DNA from: Streptomyces sp. NBC_01198
GTDB lineage: Bacteria; Actinomycetota; Actinomycetes; Streptomycetales; Streptomycetaceae
Reading direction: 5' to 3'
Length of the DNA stretch: 64,000 nt
Assembly (NCBI RefSeq): GCF_036010485.1
Contig: NZ_CP108568.1
Coordinates: 496,001-560,000 of the forward strand
The translations under genes and the position numbers were made by a program. Positions 24,749 to 34,008 of this stretch are shown here, piece by piece. Position 1 is the first letter of the stretch, and the number at the start of each line of letters is the position of its first letter. Below the pieces are notes generated by a model. It worked only from the letters and a program-made list of their open reading frames with translations. It was not told the origin of the DNA and made no database searches.

Positions 24749-25818
24749 GCCGTGCCCGCGAGAACGCTGTCCGGCCGGAGCGGCTGCGGACGCCGGCGAA
24801 CCGCCTGCGGCTGCTGGTGACGGTGGCCAGGCCGCCGGTCCTCATGCTGTTCGCCCTCTACACCGCGCTGGCACTGGCCGGCGCCGGCCGGGCGGGCGAC
24901 CACCTGCTGCTGGGCCGGGCGCTGGTGCCCGTCGCCGCGTTCCTGATGTTCTCGGTGGCGGTCAACGACCTGGCGGACGAGCGGATCGACCGGGTCAACC
25001 TGCCGGGCGACCCGCGCCGGCCGCTGGTCGGCGCGGGCGCGCTGCGCGCGGAGATGACGGTGGTCGCGCTCGCGAGTGCGGCCGTCGCGGTGGCCGGCGG
25101 GTTCCTGCTCGGGCCGTGGCCGGGCCTGGCCGTCATCGCGGGGCTCCTGGTGAGCGCCGGCTACTCGCTGCCCCCGGTCCGGCTGTCCGACCGCGGTGCG
25201 GTGGCGGCGCTGGTGCTGCCCGCCTGCTACGTCGCGGTCCCGTACCTGGTGGGCTGGCTGGCGGTCGCCCCGCTGCCGCGCGGCCGGGGGATGCTGCTGC
25301 CGCTCGGGCTCTACGTCGGCTTCGTCGGGCGGATCCTGCTCAAGGACTTCCGGGACGTGCGCGGCGACGCGCTGTTCGGCAAGCGCACCTTCCTGGTCCG
25401 CCACGGCAGGGTCTGGACCTGCCGCTTCAGCGCGGTGGGCTGGACGGCCGGCTGCGCCCTGCTGCTGGCGGGTGCGCCCAGGCCGACCCCGGCGCTGGTG
25501 ACCGCCTCGGCCGTACAGCTCGCGGTGGTGCTGTGGCTGCTGCGCCGGCTGGCCGCTGACGCCCACCCGCGCCGCGAGGCGCTGCTGATCTCGGCCACCG
25601 CGATCGTCGGCCGGGGCATGCTGCTCACGCTGCTGGCCCACGAGTCGATGCTTCCGCAGGCTTGGTCACCGCTCGCGCGGAGCGCGGTGCTCGTCGCCCT
25701 GCTGGTCCTGACGCTCGGGCAGGTGCGGGTGATGCTGCGCCACGGCCCTAAGCCGCGCCTGTCGCTGCCGGTGGAGGGACCGGCAGCCGACCTGCGCGCG
25801 CAGCCCAGCGGGGTCTGA
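24745..25818 (+). CDS. UbiA-family prenyltransferase
   Basis: A 357-residue membrane protein with eight or nine helices. The two aspartate-rich motifs are seen: NDLADERIDRVN (about residue 72) and KDFRDVRGD (about residue 200), which hold Mg-pyrophosphate of the prenyl donor. The family attaches isoprenoid chains to quinones, haem or lipids. No quinone or terpene synthase genes are nearby, so the acceptor is unknown. Start is fixed by the 4-base overlap with the small membrane protein. Confidence 0.88.
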   Translation: MSRARENAVRPERLRTPANRLRLLVTVARPPVLMLFALYTALALAGAGRAGDHLLLGRALVPVAAFLMFSVAVNDLADERIDRVNLPGDPRRPLVGAGALRAEMTVVALASAAVAVAGGFLLGPWPGLAVIAGLLVSAGYSLPPVRLSDRGAVAALVLPACYVAVPYLVGWLAVAPLPRGRGMLLPLGLYVGFVGRILLKDFRDVRGDALFGKRTFLVRHGRVWTCRFSAVGWTAGCALLLAGAPRPTPALVTASAVQLAVVLWLLRRLAADAHPRREALLISATAIVGRGMLLTLLAHESMLPQAWSPLARSAVLVALLVLTLGQVRVMLRHGPKPRLSLPVEGPAADLRAQPSGV

Positions 25819-25822
25819 CCAG

Positions 25823-25871
25823 CGGCCCGGCCGCCGTGCCACCCGTGGGGGGTGGCACGGCGGCCGGGCCG
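25823..25871. terminator. Bidirectional hairpin terminator
   Basis: A perfect 22-base-pair GC stem with a five-base loop lies seven bases after the UbiA stop and seven bases before the stop of the convergent glucanase-like gene. Confidence 0.85.
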
Positions 25872-25878
25872 CCTGCGA

Positions 25879-28698
25879 TCACGCCTTCCAGACCTGGACC
25901 TCGGAGAGCTGGCCGGCCGGCCAGCCCGAGTTGGCCGTGACGGTCACCCGGACGTACCGCTCGGTGGTGGCGGGGAAGGTGACGGTGACGGTGTTGTCGG
26001 CCGCCGGATCGAAGGTGTAGGTCGCGGAGGCCTTGAGGGTGCCGAAGGCCGAGCCGTCGGTGCTGCCCTGCAGGGACACCGTCTGGGTGCGGGCGCCCCA
26101 GCCTGCGGGCAGCCTGAGTACCACGCGGGACACGCTCTGCGCCGAGCCCAGGTCCACCTGGACCCACTGCGGGAAGGCGTTGTTGGCGCTCTCCCAGTAG
26201 CTGGAACGGTCCGCGTCCGTCACGTTCGAGGCGCTGTACGTCTGCGTGTGGCTGGACTCGCCGGCCGGCCGGCCCGCGGCCAGGTCGGTGGCCGGGGTGG
26301 TGCCGGTCGAGGCGGTGAAGGCCAGCTGGTTGAGGTTCCAGCCGCCGTTGTCCTGGTTGACCGTCAGTACCTGCCGGCCGGCCGGCAGGGTGACGCTGGT
26401 GGTGACCGTCGCCCAGCTCTGCCAGTCGCCGGTGGCCGGGAGGGCCACCGCTCCGCTGAGGTTGGCGCCGGAGGCGTTGGACAGGTGCAGGGCGCCGCTG
26501 ACGGCGGCGGGGGCCGCCGCCCGCAGGCCGACGGTGTACGTACCGGCCGAGGCGACGTCCACCGTGTAGCGGAACCACTGCCCGCTGCCGGTCCAGCCCA
26601 GGTCGTAGCCGCCGCCGGAGTCGGAGGTGGCCTCCAGGTTGACGCCGTCACCGCGGTAGGCCGTGCCGTTGCCGTTGACCGAGGTGACGTTGTAGGCCGA
26701 GCCCTGGCCGCCGGTGTCGTAGTTCTCCGCCTGTACGGTGCCGGGCACGGCGGCGGGGGTGCCGCCGTAGGGGCCGCCGGCCGGCGGGGTGCTGGTCTGC
26801 CAGCTGTTTCCGCTGAGCGTCGCGCTGAAACCGGCGGAGTTGTTGGCGTAGGCGACGTTCCCCGCGTGCAGGCCGGTCAGGGTGTTGCCGCTGATGGTGG
26901 CGGACCCGCTGGGGGCGGGGTAGAACGGCGGCGAGATCACGACGCCGTTGCGCCCGGGGTTGGTGATGGTGTTGTTCTGCAGCAGGGTGTTGGTGGAGGT
27001 GGAGAAGCCCACCGCGTCGTAGACCGAGTCGGCGACGGTGTTGCCGGTGACGGTGACGTGGTCGACGACACCGGTGTTCTGGCCGTCGCCGCCGTTGCCG
27101 ACGTGCAGTGCCGGCTGGCCCTGGCTGTAGGCGTTGCCGCCGGAGCGCACGACGACGTTGCCGGTGACCGCGGCCGAGAGCAGGTCGCTGCCGTTGACGC
27201 CGAACCGGCCGGCGCCAAGGCCGATGTAGCGGGCCGTGTCGCTGATGTAGTTGTTGCTGACCAGATGGCCGCTGCCGCCGTAGATGCCGATGCCCTTGCC
27301 GCCCCAGGGCGCGATCGCCGTGTTGCCGGTGAAGGTGACGGCGGTCATCGGGTGGTAGTAGGTGGTGGTGCCGCCGTCGGTGTTGTAGTTGACCGAGTTG
27401 ATCGCCATGGCGTCGTCACCGGTGCCGCGGACGAAGTTGTTGGTCGCGGTCAGGTTGTTGCCCGTGTCGGCGCCCAGCGAGACGTTGTTGAGGTTGATCC
27501 CGTCCGCCCAGATCGAGGTCAGCCGGCTGTTCTGCACCTTGCCGCCGGTGCCGGAGGCCCAGAAGCCGGACATGGTGTGCTGGGTCCAGATGCCGTCGGC
27601 CACCCAGTTGGTGCCGGTGGTGTCCATGGCGCCGCCGTCGCCGCCGATGGTGCTGCGGCTGACGGCGTTGGCGTCGATGTGGAAGTCCTTCACCGTGCAC
27701 GAGGTGACCGAGAACAGCGCCGCCAGCGGCGTGTTGTTGGGTACCGGCACGTCACGGTAGATGGTGCTGTACCACATCCCGGCGCCGGCGATGGTGATCC
27801 CGGTGGCGTGCAGTCCCGCGGTGCCCTTGACGTAGAAGGTGCCCGGCGGGATCCACAGCGTCTTGGACTGGGACTGCGCCTGGTTGATGCAGTTCTGGAT
27901 GGCGGCGCTGCTGTCGACGGCCTGGCTGTCGGCGGAGCCGTTGGTCGGGGTGCTGTCCGACACCGCCCCGCAGCTGGTCAGCGAGATCGAGTTGGCCGGC
28001 TGGGCGATCGGCGCGGGCGGGTTCTCCACGTCCACGGAGTCGATGTCGTAGGAGGACGCGCTGTTGGCGGCGTCCTTCTTCAGCGCGAAGGTGCTGCCGG
28101 CGGCGATCGGGTCGCCGGTGACGAAGGCGTGCGACTCGTCGAAGAACACCCGCGGGGAGCCGTCGGAGGGGTTCTGGTTGTCGCTGGTGTTGTAGTTGTT
28201 GTTGCCCTCGTACACCCAGGTCTGCTTGGAGTTGAGGTTCAGCGCCTGCCGGAACGTGCCGTTGACGTACAGGTCGAGCGTGCCGGTCAGGCCGCCGCCG
28301 GCGGCCGAATCGGGGATGCTGGCGCGGACGTTGACGAAGCTGATGGGGTGGCCGGTGGTGTTGGTCCACTGGACCGACTGCCCGGTGCCGGCGAGGTGGG
28401 CGTAGGCGTGCCCGGACGCCTCGAGGGGCGCGCTGGAGAACTGCGTGGTGGGCGCCGAGGTCAGCGACACGGTGCTCGCGCCGCCGCCCAGCGTCCCCGC
28501 CTCGCCCTCGTAGATGGCGAAGGGCGTCGCGGCCCCCGCCGCGGCGCTCGCCGCGGCCGCCCGCGGGACGGCGGAGGCGTGGGGGGCGGCGCTGGCCGGC
28601 GCGACGGATATCCAGATCAGACCGGCCAGGGCGGCGAGGGCCGCGGACATACGTGGGAGGACCCGCGTCTTCCGCACGGGCCTCGGGATCGCACGCAT
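25879..28698 (-). CDS. Secreted multidomain alpha-1,3-glucanase-like (GH87-type) beta-helix enzyme
   Basis: A 939-residue secreted protein. After a signal peptide (about 1-37) comes a CBM35-like module (IYEGEAGTLGGGASTVSL on), then a right-handed beta-helix domain (about 215-625) with repeated motifs such as LTATNNFVRGTGDDAMAINS and LVSNNYISDTARYIGLG, which resembles GH87 mycodextranase/alpha-1,3-glucanases. Next is a CBM6-like module (VQAENYDTGGQGSAYNV) and a C-terminal discoidin-like (F5/8C) domain (ATDLAAGRPAGESSHTQTY to the end). AAGGAG precedes ATG 28698. The substrate is probably a fungal or bacterial alpha-glucan. The GH87 assignment is by overall design; the catalytic acids were not confirmed. 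Confidence 0.7.
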   Translation of the reverse strand: MRAIPRPVRKTRVLPRMSAALAALAGLIWISVAPASAAPHASAVPRAAAASAAAGAATPFAIYEGEAGTLGGGASTVSLTSAPTTQFSSAPLEASGHAYAHLAGTGQSVQWTNTTGHPISFVNVRASIPDSAAGGGLTGTLDLYVNGTFRQALNLNSKQTWVYEGNNNYNTSDNQNPSDGSPRVFFDESHAFVTGDPIAAGSTFALKKDAANSASSYDIDSVDVENPPAPIAQPANSISLTSCGAVSDSTPTNGSADSQAVDSSAAIQNCINQAQSQSKTLWIPPGTFYVKGTAGLHATGITIAGAGMWYSTIYRDVPVPNNTPLAALFSVTSCTVKDFHIDANAVSRSTIGGDGGAMDTTGTNWVADGIWTQHTMSGFWASGTGGKVQNSRLTSIWADGINLNNVSLGADTGNNLTATNNFVRGTGDDAMAINSVNYNTDGGTTTYYHPMTAVTFTGNTAIAPWGGKGIGIYGGSGHLVSNNYISDTARYIGLGAGRFGVNGSDLLSAAVTGNVVVRSGGNAYSQGQPALHVGNGGDGQNTGVVDHVTVTGNTVADSVYDAVGFSTSTNTLLQNNTITNPGRNGVVISPPFYPAPSGSATISGNTLTGLHAGNVAYANNSAGFSATLSGNSWQTSTPPAGGPYGGTPAAVPGTVQAENYDTGGQGSAYNVTSVNGNGTAYRGDGVNLEATSDSGGGYDLGWTGSGQWFRYTVDVASAGTYTVGLRAAAPAAVSGALHLSNASGANLSGAVALPATGDWQSWATVTTSVTLPAGRQVLTVNQDNGGWNLNQLAFTASTGTTPATDLAAGRPAGESSHTQTYSASNVTDADRSSYWESANNAFPQWVQVDLGSAQSVSRVVLRLPAGWGARTQTVSLQGSTDGSAFGTLKASATYTFDPAADNTVTVTFPATTERYVRVTVTANSGWPAGQLSEVQVWKA

Positions 28699-29115
28699 GG
28701 GATGCTCCTTGGGGTGGGGGGAGGGGCGTCCGTACCGTACTGAGCACCCTGTCGCTCCGCAAGCTTCCGCGTGCACAAAGAAAATTTTGCACAGTTCATT
28801 GGAAGCAATGGGCGTCAGGCCGGGACACATCGGATGACCATGGGACATCCGCGCCGGAGTTTCCGGCACGCCGAATTTGCGGGTGCTTGAATGTCGCGGG
28901 TGGAACCGCCCGGCGCTTTCGGTTTCGCTTCGACCCCGGCGTTCACGTCCGCACGGGAAGCCGCCAGTTGTCACGTGGATTCCCACGGGCACTAATACGG
29001 CTCATTCAACTCACCCGGTGCAGGCCGGGCCAACCTGCTTACGGCGCAAGGCCGCGTGCCCTAGTCTCAGCCCCCGAGTGCTCGTCGAACGACTTCAGCA
29101 GGGAGACCCACCACC
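28699..29115. other. Intergenic region between glucanase-like and membrane protein
   Basis: About 417 bases without a gene. AT-richer DNA at 28771-28810 has two inverted repeats: GTGCACAAA/TTTTGCAC around GAAAA, with one bulged base, and CATTG-GAAG-CAATG at 28797-28810. These lie about 75-110 bases upstream of the glucanase gene and could be its operator. A TAGTCT at 29062-29067 may be the -10 box of the membrane-protein gene. Confidence 0.4.
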
Positions 29116-29667
29116 ATGACGCACGAAGTGCCGCCGCCGCCCGGGCCGCCGGCCCAGCCGCCGAACTCCGGCGGTCCTTCAGCACATTCCTTCGACCCGG
29201 CATCCGTCAACCGCCTCGACTGGGCGATTCTCGCTATCGGGTTCGTCGTGTTCATCTTCTCGTTCTTCGACTACTACTCGTGGGACTTCGGCGGGTACGG
29301 CATCGACCTGGGCAGCGTCAGCTGGAGCGCCTGGCACTTCAGCCACGGGCTGTTCATAGCCTGGTTCGCGATGGTCCTCACCGTGCTCGGCGCCGCCGTG
29401 CTGGCGGTCAGCCTGTTCGCGCCCACGGTCTCGCTGCCCGCGCCGGCCAGGACGCTGTCCTTCCTCGCCTTCGCGGTGGGCTTCGTGCTCTACCTCATCG
29501 CGATCTTCGCCCACTCCGACTTCGGCCCGGACGGCGGCCACGCCTTCAGCTTCTGGCTCAGCCTGATCCTGGCCGCGGTGGGCGCGGTCATCGCACTGAT
29601 CCGGGCCCAGCAGACCGACACCGTACTGCCCGGCCAGCTCAACAGCCTGCCGCGCATCGGGAAGTAG
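29116..29667 (+). CDS. Four-helix membrane protein of unknown function
   Basis: A 183-residue protein with a Pro/Gly-rich cytoplasmic N-terminus (EVPPPPGPPAQPPNSGG) followed by four hydrophobic helices (about 33-50, 70-95, 110-130 and 140-160). The segment between helices 1 and 2 is aromatic-rich (FFDYYSWDFGGYGIDLG), a shape common to small conserved streptomycete membrane proteins. AGGGAG precedes the ATG. No known family motif seen. Confidence 0.75.
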   Translation: MTHEVPPPPGPPAQPPNSGGPSAHSFDPASVNRLDWAILAIGFVVFIFSFFDYYSWDFGGYGIDLGSVSWSAWHFSHGLFIAWFAMVLTVLGAAVLAVSLFAPTVSLPAPARTLSFLAFAVGFVLYLIAIFAHSDFGPDGGHAFSFWLSLILAAVGAVIALIRAQQTDTVLPGQLNSLPRIGK

Positions 29668-29694
29668 CGCACCCGGAACGCCCGGGAACCGGCG

Positions 29695-29731
29695 GGACCG
29701 CAGCCCACCCATCCGGTGACGGCTGCGGTCC
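29695..29731. terminator. Bidirectional hairpin terminator
   Basis: GGACCGCAGCC pairs perfectly over 11 bases with GGCTGCGGTCC across a 15-base loop, between the convergent membrane protein and WhiB genes. Confidence 0.6.
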
Positions 29732-29762
29732 TGCGGCTTTCCCACCGCCCTCCGGCGGCACC

Positions 29763-30044
29763 TCAGCGGGCGGCGGTGGCGCGTCTCGCCGCCCGGCCGC
29801 GGGTGGTGCGCGCCCGGCGGCCCGGCCGGCGCACGGCATGCCGCTCGCCCGTGCTCATCCCGCCCCACACGCCGTCCGGTTGCCTGGTCCGCAGGGCCCA
29901 GTCCAGGCACGCCTCCGCGACGGGGCAGCGGGCACAGATGTGCTTGGCCTCGGCGATCTGCCGCAGGCCCGCGCCGGATTCGCTGACCGGGAAGAAGACT
30001 TCGGGATCCTTGCCGGCGCACGCTGCGTCGTCCATCCACGCCAT
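29763..30044 (-). CDS. WhiB-family iron-sulfur transcription factor
   Basis: A 93-residue protein. The four [4Fe-4S] ligands are Cys9, Cys37, Cys40 and Cys46 (CxxC-x5-C), and the GVWGG turn is at 58-62. The basic tail, which binds DNA in Wbl proteins, is RHAVRRPGRRARTTRGRAAR and extends to the end. AAGGGAG precedes the ATG. WhiB-like proteins bind DNA with the sigma factor and can sense redox or NO. The targets are unknown. Confidence 0.92.
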   Translation of the reverse strand: MAWMDDAACAGKDPEVFFPVSESGAGLRQIAEAKHICARCPVAEACLDWALRTRQPDGVWGGMSTGERHAVRRPGRRARTTRGRAARRATAAR

Positions 30045-30192
30045 GCGAGCACTCCCTTCGCTGGGACGGTGACGAATAGGCCCCGCCTACCTCGGATGCC
30101 GCGGGGCAAACACGCCGCCACCGGCCGGAGTCCGCGTCCCGCCGGCGTCGCCCGCCGGTCCCCGGGGTCCGACGGCCGGGCGCGCGCCGGGG

Positions 30193-31239
30193 TCAGCGCC
30201 GCCTGGCCCGGAGCGCTCCCGCCGCCAGGCCCGCGGCGGCCGCCACGGCGGAGGCGGTCCACAGCAGCCGGGAGTGCCGGGACAGCGACGCCTGCGGTGA
30301 CCTGTGGTGGGACCGCTCGTCGAAGACGCCGTGGGCGCCGTAGTCGTGTGCGCCGGGGGACGATCCGTCCAGCGGCTGCCACAGGTTGCCAGGACGCCGG
30401 TCGTGGCCGCCGCGCTCGCCCGTCTGCTGGGCGGCATAGCCGGTCCTGGCCAGGTAGCGGTCGAGCAGCCCGGCCGCGAACTTGTCGGCCACGATGGTCG
30501 CGACGGTGGAGGCGCCGACGTAGAACTGCTTGCGGCCCGGATGCCCGGCGGCGTAGACGACCGCGCGGGCGGCGACCTCGGGCTGGTAGATGGGCGGCAC
30601 CGGCTGCGGATGCCGGGGCAGCCGGGACAGCACCCAGGAGAACTGCGGGGTGTTCACGGCCGGCATCTGCACCACGGTGACGCGTACGGCGCTGTGCTGG
30701 TGCATCAGTTCGGTGCGCACCGAGGAGGTGAAGCCGTTCACCGCGTGCTTGGCACCGCAGTAGGCGGACTGCAGCGGGATCGAGCGCTCGCCGAGGGCCG
30801 AGCCGACCTGGACGATCGTGCCCGCGTCTCGCGGCTGCATCCGCGACAGCGCCTCGCGCGTGCCGTTGACGTAGCCGAGGTAGCTGACGTCGGTGACCCG
30901 CTGGAACTCCTCCGGGGTGATCTCGTCGAAGGGGGCGAAGACCGAGGTGAAGGCGACGTTCACCCAGACGTCGATCGGGCCGAACTCCTCCTCCACCGCG
31001 TCGGCCGCCGAGTGCAGCGCCTCGTGGTCGGCGACGTCCGCCGGCACGGCCAGGGCCTGCCCGCCGAGTCCGGTGACCTCCCGGGCGGCGGCCTGAAGGC
31101 CGGTCAGGCCGCGGGCGATCAGACCGACCCTGTCCCCTCTTCTGGCGAACTCACGTGCGCAGGCACGGCCGATGCCGCCGCTTGCGCCGGTGATGACGAC
31201 GGTCCTGTGCACGGCCGGGCGGCCCCCCTGCGGCTCCAT
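30193..31239 (-). CDS. Short-chain dehydrogenase/reductase with C-terminal extension
   Basis: A 348-residue protein. A Rossmann NAD(P)-binding start (TVVITGASGGIGRACAREF), NAG-like strand (here WVNVAFTS) and the catalytic SxxxYxxxK pattern (Ser near VGSAL, then QSAYCGAKHAV with Tyr and Lys) are present. After about residue 250 an unusual hydrophilic linker and a hydrophobic end (LLWTASAVAAAAGLAAGAL) suggest a C-terminal membrane anchor. AGAGGAAG precedes ATG 31239. The substrate is unknown; the anchor is rare among SDRs. Confidence 0.8.
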   Translation of the reverse strand: MEPQGGRPAVHRTVVITGASGGIGRACAREFARRGDRVGLIARGLTGLQAAAREVTGLGGQALAVPADVADHEALHSAADAVEEEFGPIDVWVNVAFTSVFAPFDEITPEEFQRVTDVSYLGYVNGTREALSRMQPRDAGTIVQVGSALGERSIPLQSAYCGAKHAVNGFTSSVRTELMHQHSAVRVTVVQMPAVNTPQFSWVLSRLPRHPQPVPPIYQPEVAARAVVYAAGHPGRKQFYVGASTVATIVADKFAAGLLDRYLARTGYAAQQTGERGGHDRRPGNLWQPLDGSSPGAHDYGAHGVFDERSHHRSPQASLSRHSRLLWTASAVAAAAGLAAGALRARRR

Positions 31240-31422
31240 ACGCTTCCTCTCAGCGGTAGCTGCCGGGCCGCCGGGCCCGGGGTGGTCCGCCCGGCCGAAG
31301 CCCCTCAGGTCTGCGCCTGTCCTGTCCGGGCGGGATGAATCCCCGGCGCGGAGCGGCGTGCGGCCGGCTCGACGTCGCCGGGGGCGCACCGGCGGGCGGC
31401 GCACGGTCCCGCCGCCGGGGTC

Positions 31423-31887
31423 CTACTCGGGGTCCTCCACGATGTGGACGGCCGCCTCCTCGGCGCCCGCGGCGCCGCCGTCGATGCCGACGTCCTCGGC
31501 CACTTCCCCGTCCTGCACCGGGCGGTCCGAGCCCTCGTCGGGCGCCACCAGCCGCCCGGCCCGCCGGTCGCCCGCCTCCGGGTCCAGCGGCTCACCCTCG
31601 GTGTCCGTGGAGTCGCCGATGCCGTCGCCCTGCTCCGGGCGGACGTCGGGGACCTCCTCGGCGAGGCGCTCGTCGAGGCTCTCGCCCTCGCGCTGCTCCG
31701 CCGCGGTGGTGCCGTCGGCGTTCACCGCGTACGGCCGCTCCGGCGGCGAGTAGCCCTTGTCGAGCTCCTGGTCGTAGTCGTCCTCGCCGAGGGCGTCCTC
31801 CATGTCCAGCTCGGTGGCGTCACCCTGGTCCTCGCCCTCCCCGGTCGGCTGGTAGACCTCGTCTCCCATGCTCTCCTCGTCACTCAT
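31423..31887 (-). CDS. Highly acidic DUF5709-like protein
   Basis: A 154-residue soluble protein with many Glu and Asp. The conserved segment GYSPPERPYAVNADGTTAAEQREGESLDERLAEEVPD is characteristic of the streptomycete DUF5709 group. The start was set at ATG 31887, which has AAGGGAAA upstream; an in-frame GTG two codons earlier is possible. Possibly stress-associated, but no role is established here. Confidence 0.75.
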   Translation of the reverse strand: MSDEESMGDEVYQPTGEGEDQGDATELDMEDALGEDDYDQELDKGYSPPERPYAVNADGTTAAEQREGESLDERLAEEVPDVRPEQGDGIGDSTDTEGEPLDPEAGDRRAGRLVAPDEGSDRPVQDGEVAEDVGIDGGAAGAEEAAVHIVEDPE

Positions 31888-32093
31888 GGCCACGGTTTCC
31901 CTTCTGTACCGGAAAGCGGTGTGGCCTGCGGCTGCCCGTTCCGGGGCGAGGCATTCATCCGGCCGCGATCAAGGCCGCGGCGCCCGGCTGTCACACCGCG
32001 GGGGCCGGGGCTCGACGGGCGGTCCGGCTCGCAGGTCAGGGTCGTCACCGCCCACGCCCTCGGCATCGCCGCCTGACCGCCGCGGCCCGCGGC

Positions 32094-32966
32094 TCAGGGC
32101 ACGTGCGGACCGCCGAGGTAGCGCCCGTGGGCGTCGTAGGGCCAGGCGTTGGCGACGCAACCGTGCAGGCCGTCGATCTGCTGCATCATCGCGGGGGCCG
32201 GCTCGCCAGGTCCTGGGCATGTCTCGTGGCCGTGGCCGATGCGGTGGCCGACCTCGTGGTTGATGATCAGTGCGCGGTAGTCGGTGACCGGTCCCGGGAA
32301 CTCCGGTGAGCCGATGTTCCAGCGCTTGAGGTTGACGATCACCTGGGCGCCGACGTCGCAGTTCACCTCGCCGTGGGTGTGCAGGCCGGCGGCTCCGCAG
32401 ATGGCGTCCACCGTCGCCGGGGTCGCGATCTTCACCTCGAAGTCGTAGGAACCGCCGGAGACCAGCTGGAAGGCGTCGTGGTGGTCGGCGGTCCAGCCCC
32501 TGGGGTCGCCCAGGATCTGCTCGATCTCGCGGGCCGCGGTGCCCGCCGAGACGCCGCTGCCCTGCTCGACCTGGACCTTGTAGCGGCGGACGGTGCCCTC
32601 GCCGACGGGCTTGCCTGCCGCCTCGGCGGTGCTGAAGCGGCCGGTGCCGCTCTCCGGGCCGGGGTCCGCGCCGGTCGCGCCCGGCTTCGGCTTCGGCTTC
32701 GGCTTCGGTGACCGGGTGGGCGCCGGCGTGGCGGCCGGCGGCGGGGTGGTCGGCGCGCGCGTGCTGATCTGTGCCGCGTGCGAGGCGGTCGCGCTCCGCC
32801 CCGCGTTCCTGCCGGCCACTACGGCGCCGGCCAGCCCGACGGCCAGCACCGCGCAGAGCGCCCACAGCCCCCGCCGGCGGCGCCCGCCGCCGCGGCGGCG
32901 TGACCCCGCTCTGCCGTCCCTTGCGGGTGTCACCGCCGGTGACCCGCGCTTTTTCGCATGTTGCAT
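32094..32966 (-). CDS. DUF3152 secreted/membrane-anchored metalloprotease-like protein
   Basis: A 290-residue protein. An Arg-rich start and a hydrophobic helix (about 35-53) make a type II anchor, then a Pro/Lys-rich linker (PKPKPKPKPGA). The globular part has HEVGHRIGHGHE near its end: an HExxH-x5-H-type metal site (here HEVGHRIGH), a mark of metzincin-like proteases, and this is the DUF3152 signature. Cysteines late in the protein may form disulfides. It is expected outside the membrane. A TTGACA-type promoter is not obvious. Confidence 0.82.
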   Translation of the reverse strand: MQHAKKRGSPAVTPARDGRAGSRRRGGGRRRRGLWALCAVLAVGLAGAVVAGRNAGRSATASHAAQISTRAPTTPPPAATPAPTRSPKPKPKPKPGATGADPGPESGTGRFSTAEAAGKPVGEGTVRRYKVQVEQGSGVSAGTAAREIEQILGDPRGWTADHHDAFQLVSGGSYDFEVKIATPATVDAICGAAGLHTHGEVNCDVGAQVIVNLKRWNIGSPEFPGPVTDYRALIINHEVGHRIGHGHETCPGPGEPAPAMMQQIDGLHGCVANAWPYDAHGRYLGGPHVP

Positions 32967-33186
32967 GGCAGACCAGACTGGTTGTGCCAGGTGATCGGCG
33001 CTGGCCCAAGGAGTCACGAGAACGTAACAGGTAGCAGATGACCTGGGACGCGAGGGCCGCGGGACCGGGCGGCGGGCGCCGCGGGACCGAAACCCCCGGC
33101 TGGCCGAGGCACGGTGGCGGTCCGGCCGGGAAGGAGAACCTCGGCGCCCGGTCGCGGGCGTTCCTCGGACAGCGGGAGAACAGAAG

Positions 33187-33981
33187 ATGATCATCGACCT
33201 GGACGGCCGGACCGCCCTGGTGACCGGCTCGACACAGGGCATCGGGTACGCCGTCGCCGCCGGCCTGGCGCGGGCCGGCGCCCGGGTCGCGCTGAACGGC
33301 AGGAGCGCCGACTCCGTGGAGCGGGCCGTCGCCGCGCTGCGCGAGGAGACCGGGTCGGGTGCCGTCCTCGGCGCGGTCGGGGACCTGGCCACCGACGACG
33401 GGGCGCGGCAGGTCACCGAGGCCGTCCCCGACGTGGACATCCTGGTCAACAACCTGGGCGTCTACGGCGCGGTCGCCGCGCTGGAGATCAGCGACGCGGA
33501 ATGGCGGCGGTATTTCGAGGTGAACGTCCTGGCCGCGGTGCGGATGATCCGCGGCTACCTGCCGGGGATGAAGGACCGCTCCTGGGGGCGGGTGATCAAC
33601 GTCGCCAGCGACTCGGCCGTGGTCACCCCCGTCGAGATGATCCACTACGGCATGACGAAGACCGCCCTGCTCTCGGTGACCCGCGGCTTCGCCAAGGACG
33701 CGGCGGGCACCGGCGTGACGGTGAACTCGTTGATCGCCGGCCCCACCCACACCGCGGGCGTGGAGGACTTCGTCTACTCGCTGGTGGACCGGTCGCTGCC
33801 CTGGGAGGAGGCGCAGCGGGTGTTCATGGCCGAGCACCGCCCGCAGTCGCTGCTCAAGCGGCTGATCGAGCCGGCGGAGATCGCCCATATGGCGGTCTAC
33901 CTCAGCTCGCCCTTCGCCACGGCCACCACCGGAGCGGCCGTGCGGGCCGACGGGGGCTACATCGACTCCATCCTGCCCTGA
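33187..33981 (+). CDS. Short-chain dehydrogenase/reductase
   Basis: A 264-residue classical SDR: TALVTGSTQGIGYAVAAGL (NAD-binding), ILVNNLGVYG (NAG-like), SDSAVVTPVEMIHYGMTKTAL with Ser, Tyr and Lys of the active site, then SLIAGPTHT. The C-terminal segment ends DGGYIDSILP, typical of this family. AGAAG sits close to the ATG. It stands alone between two oppositely oriented genes and its substrate is unknown. Confidence 0.9.
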   Translation: MIIDLDGRTALVTGSTQGIGYAVAAGLARAGARVALNGRSADSVERAVAALREETGSGAVLGAVGDLATDDGARQVTEAVPDVDILVNNLGVYGAVAALEISDAEWRRYFEVNVLAAVRMIRGYLPGMKDRSWGRVINVASDSAVVTPVEMIHYGMTKTALLSVTRGFAKDAAGTGVTVNSLIAGPTHTAGVEDFVYSLVDRSLPWEEAQRVFMAEHRPQSLLKRLIEPAEIAHMAVYLSSPFATATTGAAVRADGGYIDSILP

Positions 33982-34008
33982 GTACCGGCCCGCGGCCACG
34001 GCGTACGG

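Noticed and set aside
25852-28743. A 963-codon open frame antisense to the glucanase-like gene
   Set aside because: It is a Val/Gly/Ala-rich mirror of the real frame with no ribosome-binding site or domain; the reverse-strand protein has a signal peptide and recognisable modules.
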